Assembly: GCF_004352845.1 (NCBI RefSeq)
Contig: NZ_SJRX01000003.1
Span: 124,001-188,000, forward strand
Source: Luteimonas terricola
GTDB lineage: Bacteria; Pseudomonadota; Gammaproteobacteria; Xanthomonadales; Xanthomonadaceae
Direction: 5' to 3'
DNA length: 64,000 nt
The notes under the pieces were generated by a model. That model had not been told where the DNA came from. It searched no databases and saw nothing but the letters and a program-made list of their open reading frames with translations. The stretch's first letter is position 1, and every line of letters starts with the position of its first letter. Made by a program: the position numbers and the translations under genes. Shown piece by piece: positions 49,841-60,672 of this stretch.

Positions 49841-50806
49841 TCAGGCCAGCCGGTCCAGGGCCTCGGCCAGCTCCGGCGCCAGCGGCGCGTTGAGTACGTA
49901 GGGCGCGCGCCCGGCATCGAGCGCGAATTCCAGCGATGTCGCGTGCAGGAACAGCCGGCGCAGCCCGATCTTGTCGCGCAGCCGGCGGTTGGCCTCCGCG
50001 TCGCCGTACTTGTCGTCGCCGGCCACGGCGTGGCCGATGTGCCGGGCGTGGACGCGGATCTGGTGGGTCCGCCCGGTCTCGATCCTGATCTCGCAGTACG
50101 ACTGCCCACCGCGGCGCTCGAGCACGCGGAAATGGCTGAGCGAGGGCTTGCCCGCGGGATCCACCTGCACGTGGCGCTCGCCGCCCTGGCGCAGGCCCAC
50201 GTGCAGCGGCGCATCGACGCTCATGACGCCGTCGGGCATCCGGCCCAGCAGCAGCGCGAGGTAGCGCTTGCGCAGTCCGGCGCCCGCGTCCTCGCGCATC
50301 AGCGCCTGGAGCTCGGTCAGGGCCGAGCGCTTCTTGGCCACCACCATCAGGCCCGAGGTGTCCCGGTCGAGCCTGTGGACAAGCTCCAGCTCCTGGTTCG
50401 GACGCAGGGCGCGCAGGGTCTCGATGACGCCGAAGCTGATCCCGCTGCCGCCGTGGCTGGCGACGCCCGAAGGCTTGTTGATCGCGAGCAGGCGGGCGTC
50501 CTCGAACACGATGCTCGCGGCCATCGCCTCGAGCAGACCGGGCGCGGGGCTGCCCTTTTCCGCCGGATCCTCGGTCCGCACCGGCGGGATCCGGACCTCG
50601 TCGCCCCCTTCCAGACGACGGTCGGCGCGGACCCGGCCCCCGTTCACGCGGACCTGTCCGCTGCGCACGATCTTGTAGACCAGCGAGCGCGGCGCCCCCT
50701 TCAGGTAGCCCAGCAGGAAGTTGTCCAGGCGCTGCCCGTCGCGGTCGTCGGAAATGCGGACAAGGCGTACGCCGCCGGTCGCTGGGGTCCTGCCTGGATC
50801 GGTCAT
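49841..50806 (-). CDS. rluC: 23S rRNA pseudouridine synthase RluC
   Basis: Makes pseudouridine at 23S rRNA positions 955, 2504 and 2580 (E. coli numbering). 321 residues. An N-terminal S4 RNA-binding domain (RLDNFLLGYLKGAPRSLVYK) precedes the RluA-type catalytic domain with VHRLDRDTSGLMVVAKK (catalytic Asp). HQIRVHARHIGHAVAGDDKYGD is typical. It is divergent from rne, as in E. coli, which supports RluC over other RluA paralogues. Confidence 0.93.
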   Translation of the reverse strand: MTDPGRTPATGGVRLVRISDDRDGQRLDNFLLGYLKGAPRSLVYKIVRSGQVRVNGGRVRADRRLEGGDEVRIPPVRTEDPAEKGSPAPGLLEAMAASIVFEDARLLAINKPSGVASHGGSGISFGVIETLRALRPNQELELVHRLDRDTSGLMVVAKKRSALTELQALMREDAGAGLRKRYLALLLGRMPDGVMSVDAPLHVGLRQGGERHVQVDPAGKPSLSHFRVLERRGGQSYCEIRIETGRTHQIRVHARHIGHAVAGDDKYGDAEANRRLRDKIGLRRLFLHATSLEFALDAGRAPYVLNAPLAPELAEALDRLA

Positions 50807-51263
50807 CGGGTGCTTCCTGGGGGCTGTCTGGGGGCTGTGGACGGACGCCGTTTTGGAGCGTCCTGGCTGAATTCTTTTCTGCTACACTCGCCGAGCGAGA
50901 TAAGGCCCTGATTTCGCTGGAAGTTCCCCGGCCAAAAGCCGGTCTTCCGCGAGTCCCTCCAGCGCGCGGCCACTGCCCTCGGGGTAGACATGTTAGCGGT
51001 TGGGCGGCAGGTCCTGTGATCGCCCGGTGCCACGGCACCGGCGCTGAACATGTCCCGTGCGGCGCGCAGGCCTTCCCCCAAGGATTCCTGCGCGGCCGCC
51101 GGCCCGAAACTGTGCGATATGGAAACAAGCGCTCCCGCGGCCCGCCGTGGTGTGCAGCGCTGGAAGCAACCAGGGTCGCCAGGCGCTCGCGCGCCGGCGG
51201 CAGGCCACATCCAGGCGAAACGCCCCGGCGTTCCGCGTGCGAGAGCGCGCGAGGAACGCAACA
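50807..51263 (+). promoter_or_regulatory. Promoter and long 5' leader of rne
   Basis: CTGCTACACT (50879-50888) is an extended -10 (TGn-TACACT) that would start the transcript near 50895, giving a leader of about 370 nt before the rne ATG. Long structured leaders let RNase E control its own mRNA in E. coli and Pseudomonas. An open frame from 51057 runs into rne, but its residues are atypical. No other gene is seen in this stretch. Confidence 0.55.
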
Positions 51264-54200
51264 ATGAAGCGCATGCTGATCAACGCGACGCAGGCAGAAG
51301 AACTGCGCGTCGCAATCGTCGATGGCCAGAACCTGTACGACATCGACATCGAGCAACCCTCGAAAGAGCAGAAGAAGTCCAACATCTACAAGGGCCGGAT
51401 CATCCGCATCGAGCCCTCGCTCGAGGCCGCCTTTGTCGAGTACGGCGGTGAGCGCCACGGCTTCCTGCCGCTGAAGGAAATCTCACGCGACTACTTCGCC
51501 TCCGGCGTCGACCACAACAAGGCCGGCATCAAGGAGCTCCTGCGCGAAGGCCAGGAAGTGGTGGTCCAGGTCGACAAGGACGAGCGCGGCAACAAGGGCG
51601 CCGCCCTGACCACGTTCATCTCACTGGCCGGCCGCTACATGGTGCTGATGCCGAACTCGCCGACCGCGGGCGGCGTCTCGCGCCGGATCGAGGGCGACGA
51701 CCGCGCCGAGCTCAAGAAGGCCATGGACGCGCTCGCGATCCCGGACGACATGGGCGTGATCATCCGCACCGCGGGCGTCGGCCGCGACGCCGAAGAGCTG
51801 CAGTGGGACCTGGACTACCTGCTGTCGATCTGGAAGGCGGTCGCCAGCGCCGCGCTGAGCAAGCCCGCGCCGTTCCTGATCTACCAGGAGTCGCGGCTGA
51901 TCATCCGCGCCCTGCGCGACTACATGCGCGCCGACGTCGGCGAGATCCTTGTCGACACCCCGGAGATGTACGAGGAGGCCAAGGAGTTCGTCGAGCAGGT
52001 GATGCCGCACAACCTGCGCAAGCTCAAGCACTACACCGACGACGTCCCGCTGTTCAACCGCTTCCAGATCGAGTCGCAGATCGAGAACGCCTACGAGCGC
52101 ACCATCCGCCTGCCTTCGGGCGGCGCGCTGGTGATCGACCAGACCGAGGCCCTGACCGCGGTCGACGTCAACTCGGCGCGCGCCACCAAGGGCGGCGACA
52201 TCGAGGAGACCGCGTTCCACACCAACCTCGAGGCGGCCGATGAAGTGGCCCGCCAGCTGCGCCTGCGCGACCTCGGCGGCCTGGTGGTGATCGACTTCAT
52301 CGACATGTCGTCCAACAAGCACCAGCGCGAAGTGGAAAACCGCCTGCAGGGCGCGCTCAAGTACGACCGCGCGCGCGTGCAGCTGGGCCGCATCTCGCGT
52401 TTCGGCCTGCTGGAGATGAGCCGCCAGCGGCTGCGCGCCAGCCTCGGCGAGTCCACGCAGATCGTCTGCCCGCGCTGCGAGGGCCACGGCCGCATGCGCA
52501 GCGTCGAGTCCCTGGCGCTGGCCATCATCCGGCTGGCCGAAGAGCACGCGATGAAGGACAGCACCGGACAGGTGCTGGTGCAGGCCCCGGTGGAGATCGC
52601 CAACTACCTGCTCAACGAGAAGCGCCGCGCGCTGGCCGAGATCGAGGCGCGCCACGACGCACCGATCGTGATCGTCTCCGACGAGCAGTTGCACACGCCG
52701 CATTACGAGGTCACCCGCCTGCGCACGAACGAGCTCGACGAGGAGTCTTCGAAGCCGAGCTACCGCCGCGGCACCCCGCGCAAGGTGGCGACCATCGCGC
52801 TGACCAAGGCCAACCTCAACGTGCCCGCAGCCGCGGTCACCAAGGTCCAGCACGCGCGCCCGGCGCCCATGCGTGAGCCGCGCCCCGAGCCGGCGCCGGC
52901 AGCTGCGCCTGCTCCGGCACCCGTCGCTGTGCCGGTCGCGGCCAGCGGCGGCATCGTCGGCTGGCTGAAGGGTCTGTTCGCGGGCCAGCCGGACGCGAGC
53001 ACCCCGAAGAAGCCGGCCGCGGAGACGTCCTCCGGCAGCCAGCGCCGTGGCGAGCGCAGTGAGCGTGGCCCGCGTCAGGAGCGCGACGGCCGCGGCGGCA
53101 GGAACGGCGGTCGTCGCGACGGTCGTCGCGGCGGCGGCGGCGGCGAGCAAGGCCAGGGTCAGGGCGCCGGCAGGCAAGCCAAGCCCACCGGCCAGAACGG
53201 CGAGGCCGTGGCGCAGAAGGCGCCGCGCGAGAAGCCCGTGCGTGAAAAGCGCGCCGAACGGGCCGAGGGTGAGCGCAGCCCGCAGGGCCGCCAGCGCCGC
53301 GGCGAGCAGTCACAGGCGTCCGCAGGCAACGGCCAAACCGGCACCCAGGACGTGGCCGAGAAGAAGACCGCTGAGGCAGCCATCGCCGCCACCGCCACCA
53401 CTGCGGCCGCTATGACCACAGTCGCCACGCAGGACGCCGGATCCGACAGGACGGTGCAGGCCGATGACGCCCGCCAGCTCGACCCCGGGGCGACTGCGGC
53501 CGACGGGACGGACCAGACCGGGCCTGCGACCACCGGGGCCGGCGGCTTCGCCGCCAACGCGGACGAGGATGCCGGCGACGGCACGCAGAAGCGCCGTCGC
53601 GGTCGTCGCGGCGGCCGTCGCCGTCGCCGTGGCAACGGTGAAGGCAGCGCCGCCGAAAGCACGTCGTCGGTGGACGGCGAGACGGCCGAAGATGCCGCCG
53701 AACTGCCGGTCGCACGCAGCTCGCAGCCCGAGTTCGACTTCACCGACGAGGCAGCGCCTGCGCGCCCTGCCCCCGCTACCCCCGCTGCCGCCGCGATTGC
53801 CGCAACCACGGCTGGAGTTGCAGCTGCACCTGCAGCCGTATCCGCGGAGACTTCGTCGCCGCCGGCACGGGAGCCGTCCACGCGACCGGACAACGCTCCG
53901 ACAGAGCACGGCGATTCCGGCCAGGTCGAAACAAGGCAGGCCCAAGCCGGATCGATGGACATCGCCCAGGTCGATTCTGGCCCGGCCGAGGTAGCCGCCG
54001 CCGCGACGATGCCTGCAGCAGTGGCGGAAACCACTCCGAAGATGGGGGCCGCAGTGGATGCGGATTCCGTCCCGCACGCTGAGCCCGTGGTGGACGCACC
54101 CGTGGCGGTCCAGCCGGCGGAAGCTGTCAGGTCCGAACCGGCGTCGGCCTCCACCGACGTTGCGAACGAGGTGCAAGCGACGGCCGCGGAGGCAGTGGAT

Positions 54201-54434
54201 TCGACTCCGGCGACCGTGCCCACGCCTGCATCCAAGGCACCACGCGGCCTGTTCGACGCCATCGATCCGGTCGAGCCGGTCCTGCCGGAAGCGGCGATCG
54301 ACGCGCCCGCGCACGACACCGCAGCCGTCGCTGACGTGCCCGCTACCGATATTGCCGATGCGGCCGATGCCGCGGCTGAAGCAGCGGCCGAAGAAGAAGC
54401 GAAGCAGGACGACCAGGCGCCCAAGGGCGCCTGA
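51264..54434 (+). CDS. rne: Ribonuclease E
   Basis: Single-strand endoribonuclease central to mRNA decay and rRNA/tRNA processing. 1056 residues. [20 protein letters not shown] and an S1 domain ([20 protein letters not shown]) open the catalytic half. DFIDM and the zinc-link CPRCEGHG (Cys402, Cys405) match E. coli. GAGG precedes the ATG. Past ~530 the chain is disordered: an Arg/Gly-rich region, an arginine block ([15 protein letters not shown]) and a long Ala/Pro/Thr-rich acidic tail, ending in [14 protein letters not shown]. It is the degradosome scaffold region, poorly conserved. Confidence 0.96.
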   Translation: MKRMLINATQAEELRVAIVDGQNLYDIDIEQPSKEQKKSNIYKGRIIRIEPSLEAAFVEYGGERHGFLPLKEISRDYFASGVDHNKAGIKELLREGQEVVVQVDKDERGNKGAALTTFISLAGRYMVLMPNSPTAGGVSRRIEGDDRAELKKAMDALAIPDDMGVIIRTAGVGRDAEELQWDLDYLLSIWKAVASAALSKPAPFLIYQESRLIIRALRDYMRADVGEILVDTPEMYEEAKEFVEQVMPHNLRKLKHYTDDVPLFNRFQIESQIENAYERTIRLPSGGALVIDQTEALTAVDVNSARATKGGDIEETAFHTNLEAADEVARQLRLRDLGGLVVIDFIDMSSNKHQREVENRLQGALKYDRARVQLGRISRFGLLEMSRQRLRASLGESTQIVCPRCEGHGRMRSVESLALAIIRLAEEHAMKDSTGQVLVQAPVEIANYLLNEKRRALAEIEARHDAPIVIVSDEQLHTPHYEVTRLRTNELDEESSKPSYRRGTPRKVATIALTKANLNVPAAAVTKVQHARPAPMREPRPEPAPAAAPAPAPVAVPVAASGGIVGWLKGLFAGQPDASTPKKPAAETSSGSQRRGERSERGPRQERDGRGGRNGGRRDGRRGGGGGEQGQGQGAGRQAKPTGQNGEAVAQKAPREKPVREKRAERAEGERSPQGRQRRGEQSQASAGNGQTGTQDVAEKKTAEAAIAATATTAAAMTTVATQDAGSDRTVQADDARQLDPGATAADGTDQTGPATTGAGGFAANADEDAGDGTQKRRRGRRGGRRRRRGNGEGSAAESTSSVDGETAEDAAELPVARSSQPEFDFTDEAAPARPAPATPAAAAIAATTAGVAAAPAAVSAETSSPPAREPSTRPDNAPTEHGDSGQVETRQAQAGSMDIAQVDSGPAEVAAAATMPAAVAETTPKMGAAVDADSVPHAEPVVDAPVAVQPAEAVRSEPASASTDVANEVQATAAEAVDSTPATVPTPASKAPRGLFDAIDPVEPVLPEAAIDAPAHDTAAVADVPATDIADAADAAAEAAAEEEAKQDDQAPKGA

Positions 54435-54461
54435 TCGCAGGCCACCCCCCCCCCGCGCGCG

Positions 54462-55112
54462 CTAGATGATGGCGTGCGCGGGGTCGGCCATGCCGTACTG
54501 GCTGGCCAGGCGCGCGAGCGCGATGCTGTCGTGCACCTGCAGCTTGTCGAACAGCCGCGTCTTGTGCGTGTTGATGGTCTTGGCGCTGAGGCTGAGGCGG
54601 CGCGCGATCTCTTCCTGCCGCATGCCCTGGATCAGCAGCATCGCAACCTCGGTTTCGCGCGGCGACAGCGCGTCGAACGGCGACTCCGTCGCATCCAGCC
54701 CCGACAGTGCCAATGACTGCGCGACCTTGCTCGCCAGGAACCGGCGCCCCGAAGACACCTCGCGCACTGCGCGCAACAGCTCGCTTGCGTCACCGCCCTT
54801 GCCGACGTAGCCGGCGGCGCCGGCGGCGATCATGCGCTTGGGCATCGGCCCGTCCTCGAGCACCGACACCACGATCACCTTCGGCCCGTACTCGCCGCGC
54901 ACGATGCGCTCGGTCACCTCCAGCCCGCTGACGCCGGGCAGGTGCAGGTCGCAAAGCACGATGTCGGGCTTGAGCGCACGGATCTCCGGCAGGGCGTCTT
55001 CGCCGCACTCGGCTTCGCCCACCACTTCGATGTCGGCCTCTGCCGACAGGATCATGCGCATCCCGGCGCGTACCAGTGCGTGGTCATCCACCACGTAGAC
55101 CCTGATGGTCAT
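54462..55112 (-). CDS. LuxR-type response regulator (GacA/UvrY-like)
   Basis: Two-component regulator; GacA/UvrY/VarA proteins switch on small RNAs that titrate CsrA. 216 residues. The receiver domain has phospho-acceptor Asp55 in VLCDLHLPGVSG and the conserved Lys in AGYVGKGG. The C-terminal LuxR helix-turn-helix has LSPRETEVAMLLIQGMRQEE, then AKTINTHKTRLFDKLQV. ARLASQYGM near the end is GacA-like. It converges with rne across 27 bp that hold a ten-C run. No sensor kinase is nearby. Confidence 0.88.
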   Translation of the reverse strand: MTIRVYVVDDHALVRAGMRMILSAEADIEVVGEAECGEDALPEIRALKPDIVLCDLHLPGVSGLEVTERIVRGEYGPKVIVVSVLEDGPMPKRMIAAGAAGYVGKGGDASELLRAVREVSSGRRFLASKVAQSLALSGLDATESPFDALSPRETEVAMLLIQGMRQEEIARRLSLSAKTINTHKTRLFDKLQVHDSIALARLASQYGMADPAHAII

Positions 55113-55263
55113 CCTTGTCCCCTCATGACGCGTTCGTTAACCCCTGGCAAGGAGGCTACGCCGTGCCGCAGGGGTGCCGCAAGCGAAGTGGCGACACAGT
55201 CCCGGATGCAATGTGACCATGCGTACAACCTGTGATCAAAAACCACGAAATCAGCAGGATCCT

Positions 55264-55351
55264 TGGCGGAAGAGGTGGGATTCGAACCCACGAACGGTTT
55301 CCCGTTGCCGGTTTTCAAGACCGGTGCCTTCAACCGCTCGGCCACTCTTCC
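55264..55351 (-). tRNA. tRNA-Ser (anticodon TGA)
   Basis: An 88-nt class II tRNA on the minus strand. Acceptor stem GGAAGAG/CTCTTCC, encoded CCA. The anticodon stem CCGGT/ACCGG encloses CTTGAAA, giving anticodon TGA. The long variable arm is typical of tRNA-Ser and the T-arm has GGTTCGAATCC. Confidence 0.97.
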
Positions 55352-55456
55352 GGGGACTTTGCACGGCATCGTCCTACAGCACGCAGGCGACGTATCCGAC
55401 GCCTGCAGCTGCCGCGGCGGCGATTGTCGCACGACGCGACACCGCGGCGCGCCGGT

Positions 55457-56425
55457 TCAGGCAGCCACGGCCGGCTTGGCCTCATGTGCATCGCGGCCGC
55501 AGTTCTCGCAGTCCAGCCGCGAAGCTTCGATCAGCGGCGGCAGCTTCTCGGCCAGGAAGTCGATGAACACGCGCACCGCCGGCAGCAGGCCGCGTCGCGA
55601 AGCGAACACCAGGTGTGCGATGCCCTGCGGCAGGCGCCACTGCGGCAGCACGACTTCCAGTTCGCCGTTGCGCACGGCCTCGGCGCACAGCGTTTCCGGG
55701 AGCATGGTGATGCCCAGGCCCTGGCGTGCGAGCGCCATCAGCATCGGGAAGTCGCCGCCGGCCACGCGTGGCTTGAGATCGATGCGGCGTATTTCGCCAT
55801 CGGCACCCTGCAGGTCCCAGCGCTGCCGGACCTCGTCCTCGTTCATGGTCATGGTGGTGTGGTCGTTGAGCTCCTCGGGCGTGGCGGGGCGGCCGGCGCG
55901 GTCGAGGTAGGTCGGGCTGGCGACCAGCAGCTCCTGGATCTGGCCGAAGCTGCGCATCACCAGGCTGCCGTCGTCGTCGAGCTTGTTGCGCACGCGGATG
56001 GCGACGTCGAAACCCTCGTTGATGACGTCGACGCGACGGTTGTTCACGTGCATCTGCACGCGGACCTGCGGGTAGCGGGCGAGGAATTCAGGCAGCAGCT
56101 GCGGCATCTGCTGCTGCGCCAGGCCCACCGGCACGCTGGCACGAACCACGCCGCGGGGCTCGGCGCTGAGGCGGTCGACCACCTCGCGGGCGGCCGTGGC
56201 CTCGGCGAGCATCGATTGCGTATGGCGATACACGCTCTGGCCGACATCGGTCACCGCGAAGCGGCGGGTGGAGCGCTGCAGCAGCCGGACGCCGAGTTCG
56301 GTCTCGAGCTGGCTGATGCGCCGCGACAGCCGCGATTTGGGGATCCCCAGAGCGCGCTCGGCGGCCGCGAAGCCACCGTGGTCGACGACCATCGCGAAGT
56401 AGTAAAGATCGTTCAGATCCTGCAT
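55457..56425 (-). CDS. LysR-family transcriptional regulator
   Basis: 322 residues. The N-terminal winged HTH (LYYFAMVVDHGGFAAAERAL, then IPKSRLSRRISQLETELGVR) is of the LysR type. The effector domain has VRASVPVGLAQQQMPQLLPEFLARYPQVR, resembling the subgroup that includes regulators next to quinone reductases and pirin genes. The last 20 residues contain CENC followed by a basic/Ala tail, unusual for the family. Start at the ATG of MQDLNDLYYF (an ATG five codons upstream is possible). Target genes are not indicated: neighbours are tRNA-Ser and serS. Confidence 0.88.
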   Translation of the reverse strand: MQDLNDLYYFAMVVDHGGFAAAERALGIPKSRLSRRISQLETELGVRLLQRSTRRFAVTDVGQSVYRHTQSMLAEATAAREVVDRLSAEPRGVVRASVPVGLAQQQMPQLLPEFLARYPQVRVQMHVNNRRVDVINEGFDVAIRVRNKLDDDGSLVMRSFGQIQELLVASPTYLDRAGRPATPEELNDHTTMTMNEDEVRQRWDLQGADGEIRRIDLKPRVAGGDFPMLMALARQGLGITMLPETLCAEAVRNGELEVVLPQWRLPQGIAHLVFASRRGLLPAVRVFIDFLAEKLPPLIEASRLDCENCGRDAHEAKPAVAA

Positions 56426-56599
56426 GTCATACGGCTCCACTGGAACAATGGGGCAATATTTGATCAGGAAACTGCTAAAAATGCAACGATAGACCCGCGG
56501 AACAGCGCGACGCCACAGCGGTAGTCGGCGTCATCCCATTGAAGGGCAGAACTCCTGGCAACGAGCCGCCCTACCCGCAGGCTTCCCGGGATGGCGACC

Positions 56600-57967
<1,368 letters not shown>

Positions 57968-58041
57968 TTATCGCGTGTCGCGAACGCGTTTGCCGGATGG
58001 CCCGTGGCAGAATCGGGGCCACGCGACGAGAACCGGCGAGC

Positions 58042-58671
58042 ATGAGCGCAGAGTCCAGACGCAATACCCTCCCCCTTCCCAGCGGCCGCGGCTGGTGGAT
58101 CGTCGCCGCCGGCCTCGTGCTCGGATTGGCCGTCTTCGTCATGCTTTGGCTGGCCCAACGCGACAACGGGGACCTCTACCGCCCCGACCAGCAGCCACCG
58201 GCGGCCTCTGGCCCGGCCTTCAAGCCGCTGCCCGCGCCGCCCGCGTCGGGAGCGTCCAGCGATGAGGCCATTCCCGCGGGACCCGCGTCCGGCGCCCGCC
58301 TCGAGGAGCCGTGGGAGCCGGCAGCTCCCGGCGCTCCCGCGGCCCAGGCCATCCCCCGGGACGGTCCCGCCGCGGCCGCGCCCCCGGTCGAGCTTTCCGC
58401 CAGCTCGCCGGTTCCGATCAGATCGCCCGGCCCGAGCTATCCCGCGCGCGCCCTGCGCCGCGGCGAGTCCGGCGAGGTCCTGCTGCGGATCCACGTGGAC
58501 GCCCGCGGGGTCCCGGATCGGGTCGAGGTCGCCGCCAGCAGCGGCTCCCGCGACCTCGACCGCGCCGCCCAGCGCGCGGTCCAGCGCTGGCGCTTCCGCC
58601 CGGCCATGCGTGACGGCACTCCGGTCGCCGGCGTGGTGACGGTGCCCATCAACTTCGACAGCGGCGGCTGA
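58042..58671 (+). CDS. TonB-like energy-transducer protein 1
   Basis: 209 residues: a cytoplasmic stub, a membrane anchor at ~18-38 (WWIVAAGLVLGLAVFVMLWL), a Pro/Ala-rich linker and a C-terminal TonB domain (PSYPARALRRGESGEVLLRI, then GSRDLDRAAQRAVQRWRFRP and VVTVPINF). No exbB/exbD is adjacent. It starts at MSAESRRNTLPLPSG with GGCGAG upstream; CAGAAT just before may be a -10. A second, paralogous gene follows after 81 bp. Confidence 0.8.
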   Translation: MSAESRRNTLPLPSGRGWWIVAAGLVLGLAVFVMLWLAQRDNGDLYRPDQQPPAASGPAFKPLPAPPASGASSDEAIPAGPASGARLEEPWEPAAPGAPAAQAIPRDGPAAAAPPVELSASSPVPIRSPGPSYPARALRRGESGEVLLRIHVDARGVPDRVEVAASSGSRDLDRAAQRAVQRWRFRPAMRDGTPVAGVVTVPINFDSGG

Positions 58672-58752
58672 ACAGGGGGCGCGTGCATACGCGGCCTCAA
58701 CCTCACGTGTGGAAGGCTCCCCCTACTGCACGTGCAGACCAAGGAGCCGACG

Positions 58753-59328
58753 ATGTCCGATCCGAACCCGAACATCCCCGATCCGCCCCGTGAGCAACCG
58801 CCACCGCCGGAATCCGACCGCAAGTCCGCTACACCCCTGCTCTGGATCGTGCTGCTGTTGGCGCTGCTCGCGTTCGGCTGGTTCATCTACAACCAGCGCG
58901 CCGGCGTTTCCACCGCACCGGAACCGCTGCCGCCGCCCGCGGTCGACGTCGGTGATGCCCGGGACGCGGCGGCGGAGCGCGAGCGTGCCGCCGATGATGT
59001 GCGCCGCGAGGCGCGCGTGCGGGCTCCGGAGCCGGCATCCTCGACCGGACCGGACAGCGAGCCCGAGCTGACCAATCGCATCCAGCCCGAGTACCCGGTG
59101 GCTGCGTACCGCGACCGTGCGGAAGGCACGGTGCTGGTCGGCATCCTGGTCGATGCCAACGGCCGGCCGAGCGAAGTGGATGTCGTGCGCCGCAGCGGCA
59201 ACCGCGACCTCGACCGCGCAGCCCTCGACGCGGTGCGCCAGTGGACCTTCGAGCCGGCCGTGCGCGGCGGCAGGAAGGTCGAAGCCCGGGTGGAGGTCCC
59301 GGTGACCTTCCGCCTCGACGCCCAGTAG
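58753..59328 (+). CDS. TonB-like energy-transducer protein 2
   Basis: 191 residues. AAGGAG lies upstream of the ATG at 58753. Pro-rich N-terminus, anchor at ~28-46 (PLLWIVLLLALLAFGWFIY), an acidic/basic helical linker (DARDAAAERERAADDVRREA) and a C-terminal TonB domain (PEYPVAAYRDRAEGTVLVGI, GNRDLDRAALDAVRQWTFEP). The C-terminal domain is a close paralogue of the previous gene. It converges with aroA, leaving 9 bp. Confidence 0.8.
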   Translation: MSDPNPNIPDPPREQPPPPESDRKSATPLLWIVLLLALLAFGWFIYNQRAGVSTAPEPLPPPAVDVGDARDAAAERERAADDVRREARVRAPEPASSTGPDSEPELTNRIQPEYPVAAYRDRAEGTVLVGILVDANGRPSEVDVVRRSGNRDLDRAALDAVRQWTFEPAVRGGRKVEARVEVPVTFRLDAQ

Positions 59329-59337
59329 CGCGAAGGC

Positions 59338-60672
59338 TCAGGCGCGGCGCAGGCCGAATCCGGCGGCCTGCGCCAGCGTCTCGAAGCCGGGGAACGAGGT
59401 CGCGACGTTGGCCACGTCGTCGATCGCGACCTCGCCGTCCGCAAGCTGTGCCGCCACCGCGAACGCCATGGCGATGCGGTGGTCGCCCAGGCTGTCGACG
59501 GCACCGCTGCGCAGTCGCCCGCCCTCCACGCGCATGCCGCCCGGCGACTCGCGCACGTCCACGCCCAGCGCCTGCAGGCCCGTGGCCATGGCGCGGATGC
59601 GGTCGGATTCCTTCACCCTGAGTTCCGCGGCGCCGCTGATGCGGGTGCTGCCGCTGGCGCAGGCCGCGGCCACGGCGAAGACGGGGAACTCGTCGATCAT
59701 GTCGGCCACCAGCGCCACCGGGAGCTCGATGCCGCGCAGCGGCGCGTGGCGCACCGCGATGTCGGCCACCGGCCCGCAGAGGCCTTCGCGGCGGTCGAGC
59801 TCGCGGATGTCGGCGCCCATCGTGCGCAGCGCATCGATCAGTCCGGTGCGCCGCGGATCCACGCCGACCGAGCGCAGCACCAGGGACGAGCCCGGCACCA
59901 GGGTCGCGGCCACGATGAAGAACGCTGCCGACGAGAAGTCGCCGGGCACTGCGATGTCCCGGGCCTGCAGGCGGTGTCCGCCGTCGAGGCGCGCCCTGCC
60001 CGGCGCGAAGTCCACCGGCCAGCCGAAGGCCGCCAGCATGCGTTCGGTGTAGTCGCGCGTGGGCCTCGGCTCGCGCACCCCGGTCACGCCCCCGGCGTAC
60101 AGGCCGGCCAGCAGCATCGCGGACTTGACCTGCGCGCTCGCCACCGGCGTCTCGTGATCCAGGCCGCGCAGCAAGCGCCCGCCGGTGATGCGCAAGGGCG
60201 GGCGGCCGCCGTCGTCGGAGTCGATCGCCGCGCCCATCGCGCGCAGCGGTGCCGCCACGCGCTGCATCGGCCGCTGCGACAGCGAGGCATCGCCCACGAG
60301 TTCGCTGTCGAAGCGCTGTCCGGCAAGCAGCCCTGCGAGCAGGCGCATCGCGGTGCCGGAGTTGCCGCAGTCGAGCGGACCAGCCGGCGGCCGCAGGCCA
60401 TCGATGCCGACACCGTGCACGATGCGGCACGACGGCGACGGGGCTTCGATGCCGACGCCCATGGCCGCGAAGATCGCAGCGGTGGCGCGCGTGTCCTCGC
60501 CCTCCAGGAAGCCGTCGATCCGGGAGTCGCCATCGGCCAGCGCGGCGAGCATCACGGCCCGGTGCGAAATCGACTTGTCTCCGGGCACGGCGAATTCGCC
60601 GGACAGCGCGCCGCCGCGCGACGCCACCCAGCCCGGACGATCCCCGGCGACCGCCGTGCCGCCGTTTCTCAT
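59338..60672 (-). CDS. aroA: 3-phosphoshikimate 1-carboxyvinyltransferase (EPSP synthase)
   Basis: Joins PEP to shikimate-3-phosphate in the shikimate pathway. 444 residues. PGDKSISHRAVMLAALADGDS near residues 31-51, GNSGTAMRLLAGLLAG, and RVKESDRIRAMATGLQALGV are signatures of the enzyme. The GNSGTAMR form is the class II-like or standard type depending on residues nearby. It begins with ATGA overlap to pheA and closes the serC-pheA-aroA operon. Confidence 0.96.
   Translation of the reverse strand: MRNGGTAVAGDRPGWVASRGGALSGEFAVPGDKSISHRAVMLAALADGDSRIDGFLEGEDTRATAAIFAAMGVGIEAPSPSCRIVHGVGIDGLRPPAGPLDCGNSGTAMRLLAGLLAGQRFDSELVGDASLSQRPMQRVAAPLRAMGAAIDSDDGGRPPLRITGGRLLRGLDHETPVASAQVKSAMLLAGLYAGGVTGVREPRPTRDYTERMLAAFGWPVDFAPGRARLDGGHRLQARDIAVPGDFSSAAFFIVAATLVPGSSLVLRSVGVDPRRTGLIDALRTMGADIRELDRREGLCGPVADIAVRHAPLRGIELPVALVADMIDEFPVFAVAAACASGSTRISGAAELRVKESDRIRAMATGLQALGVDVRESPGGMRVEGGRLRSGAVDSLGDHRIAMAFAVAAQLADGEVAIDDVANVATSFPGFETLAQAAGFGLRRA

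Noticed and set aside
49740-51458. 572-residue minus-strand frame across rluC and the rne start
   Set aside because: Out of frame with rluC, Arg/Gly/Pro-rich, no family motif.
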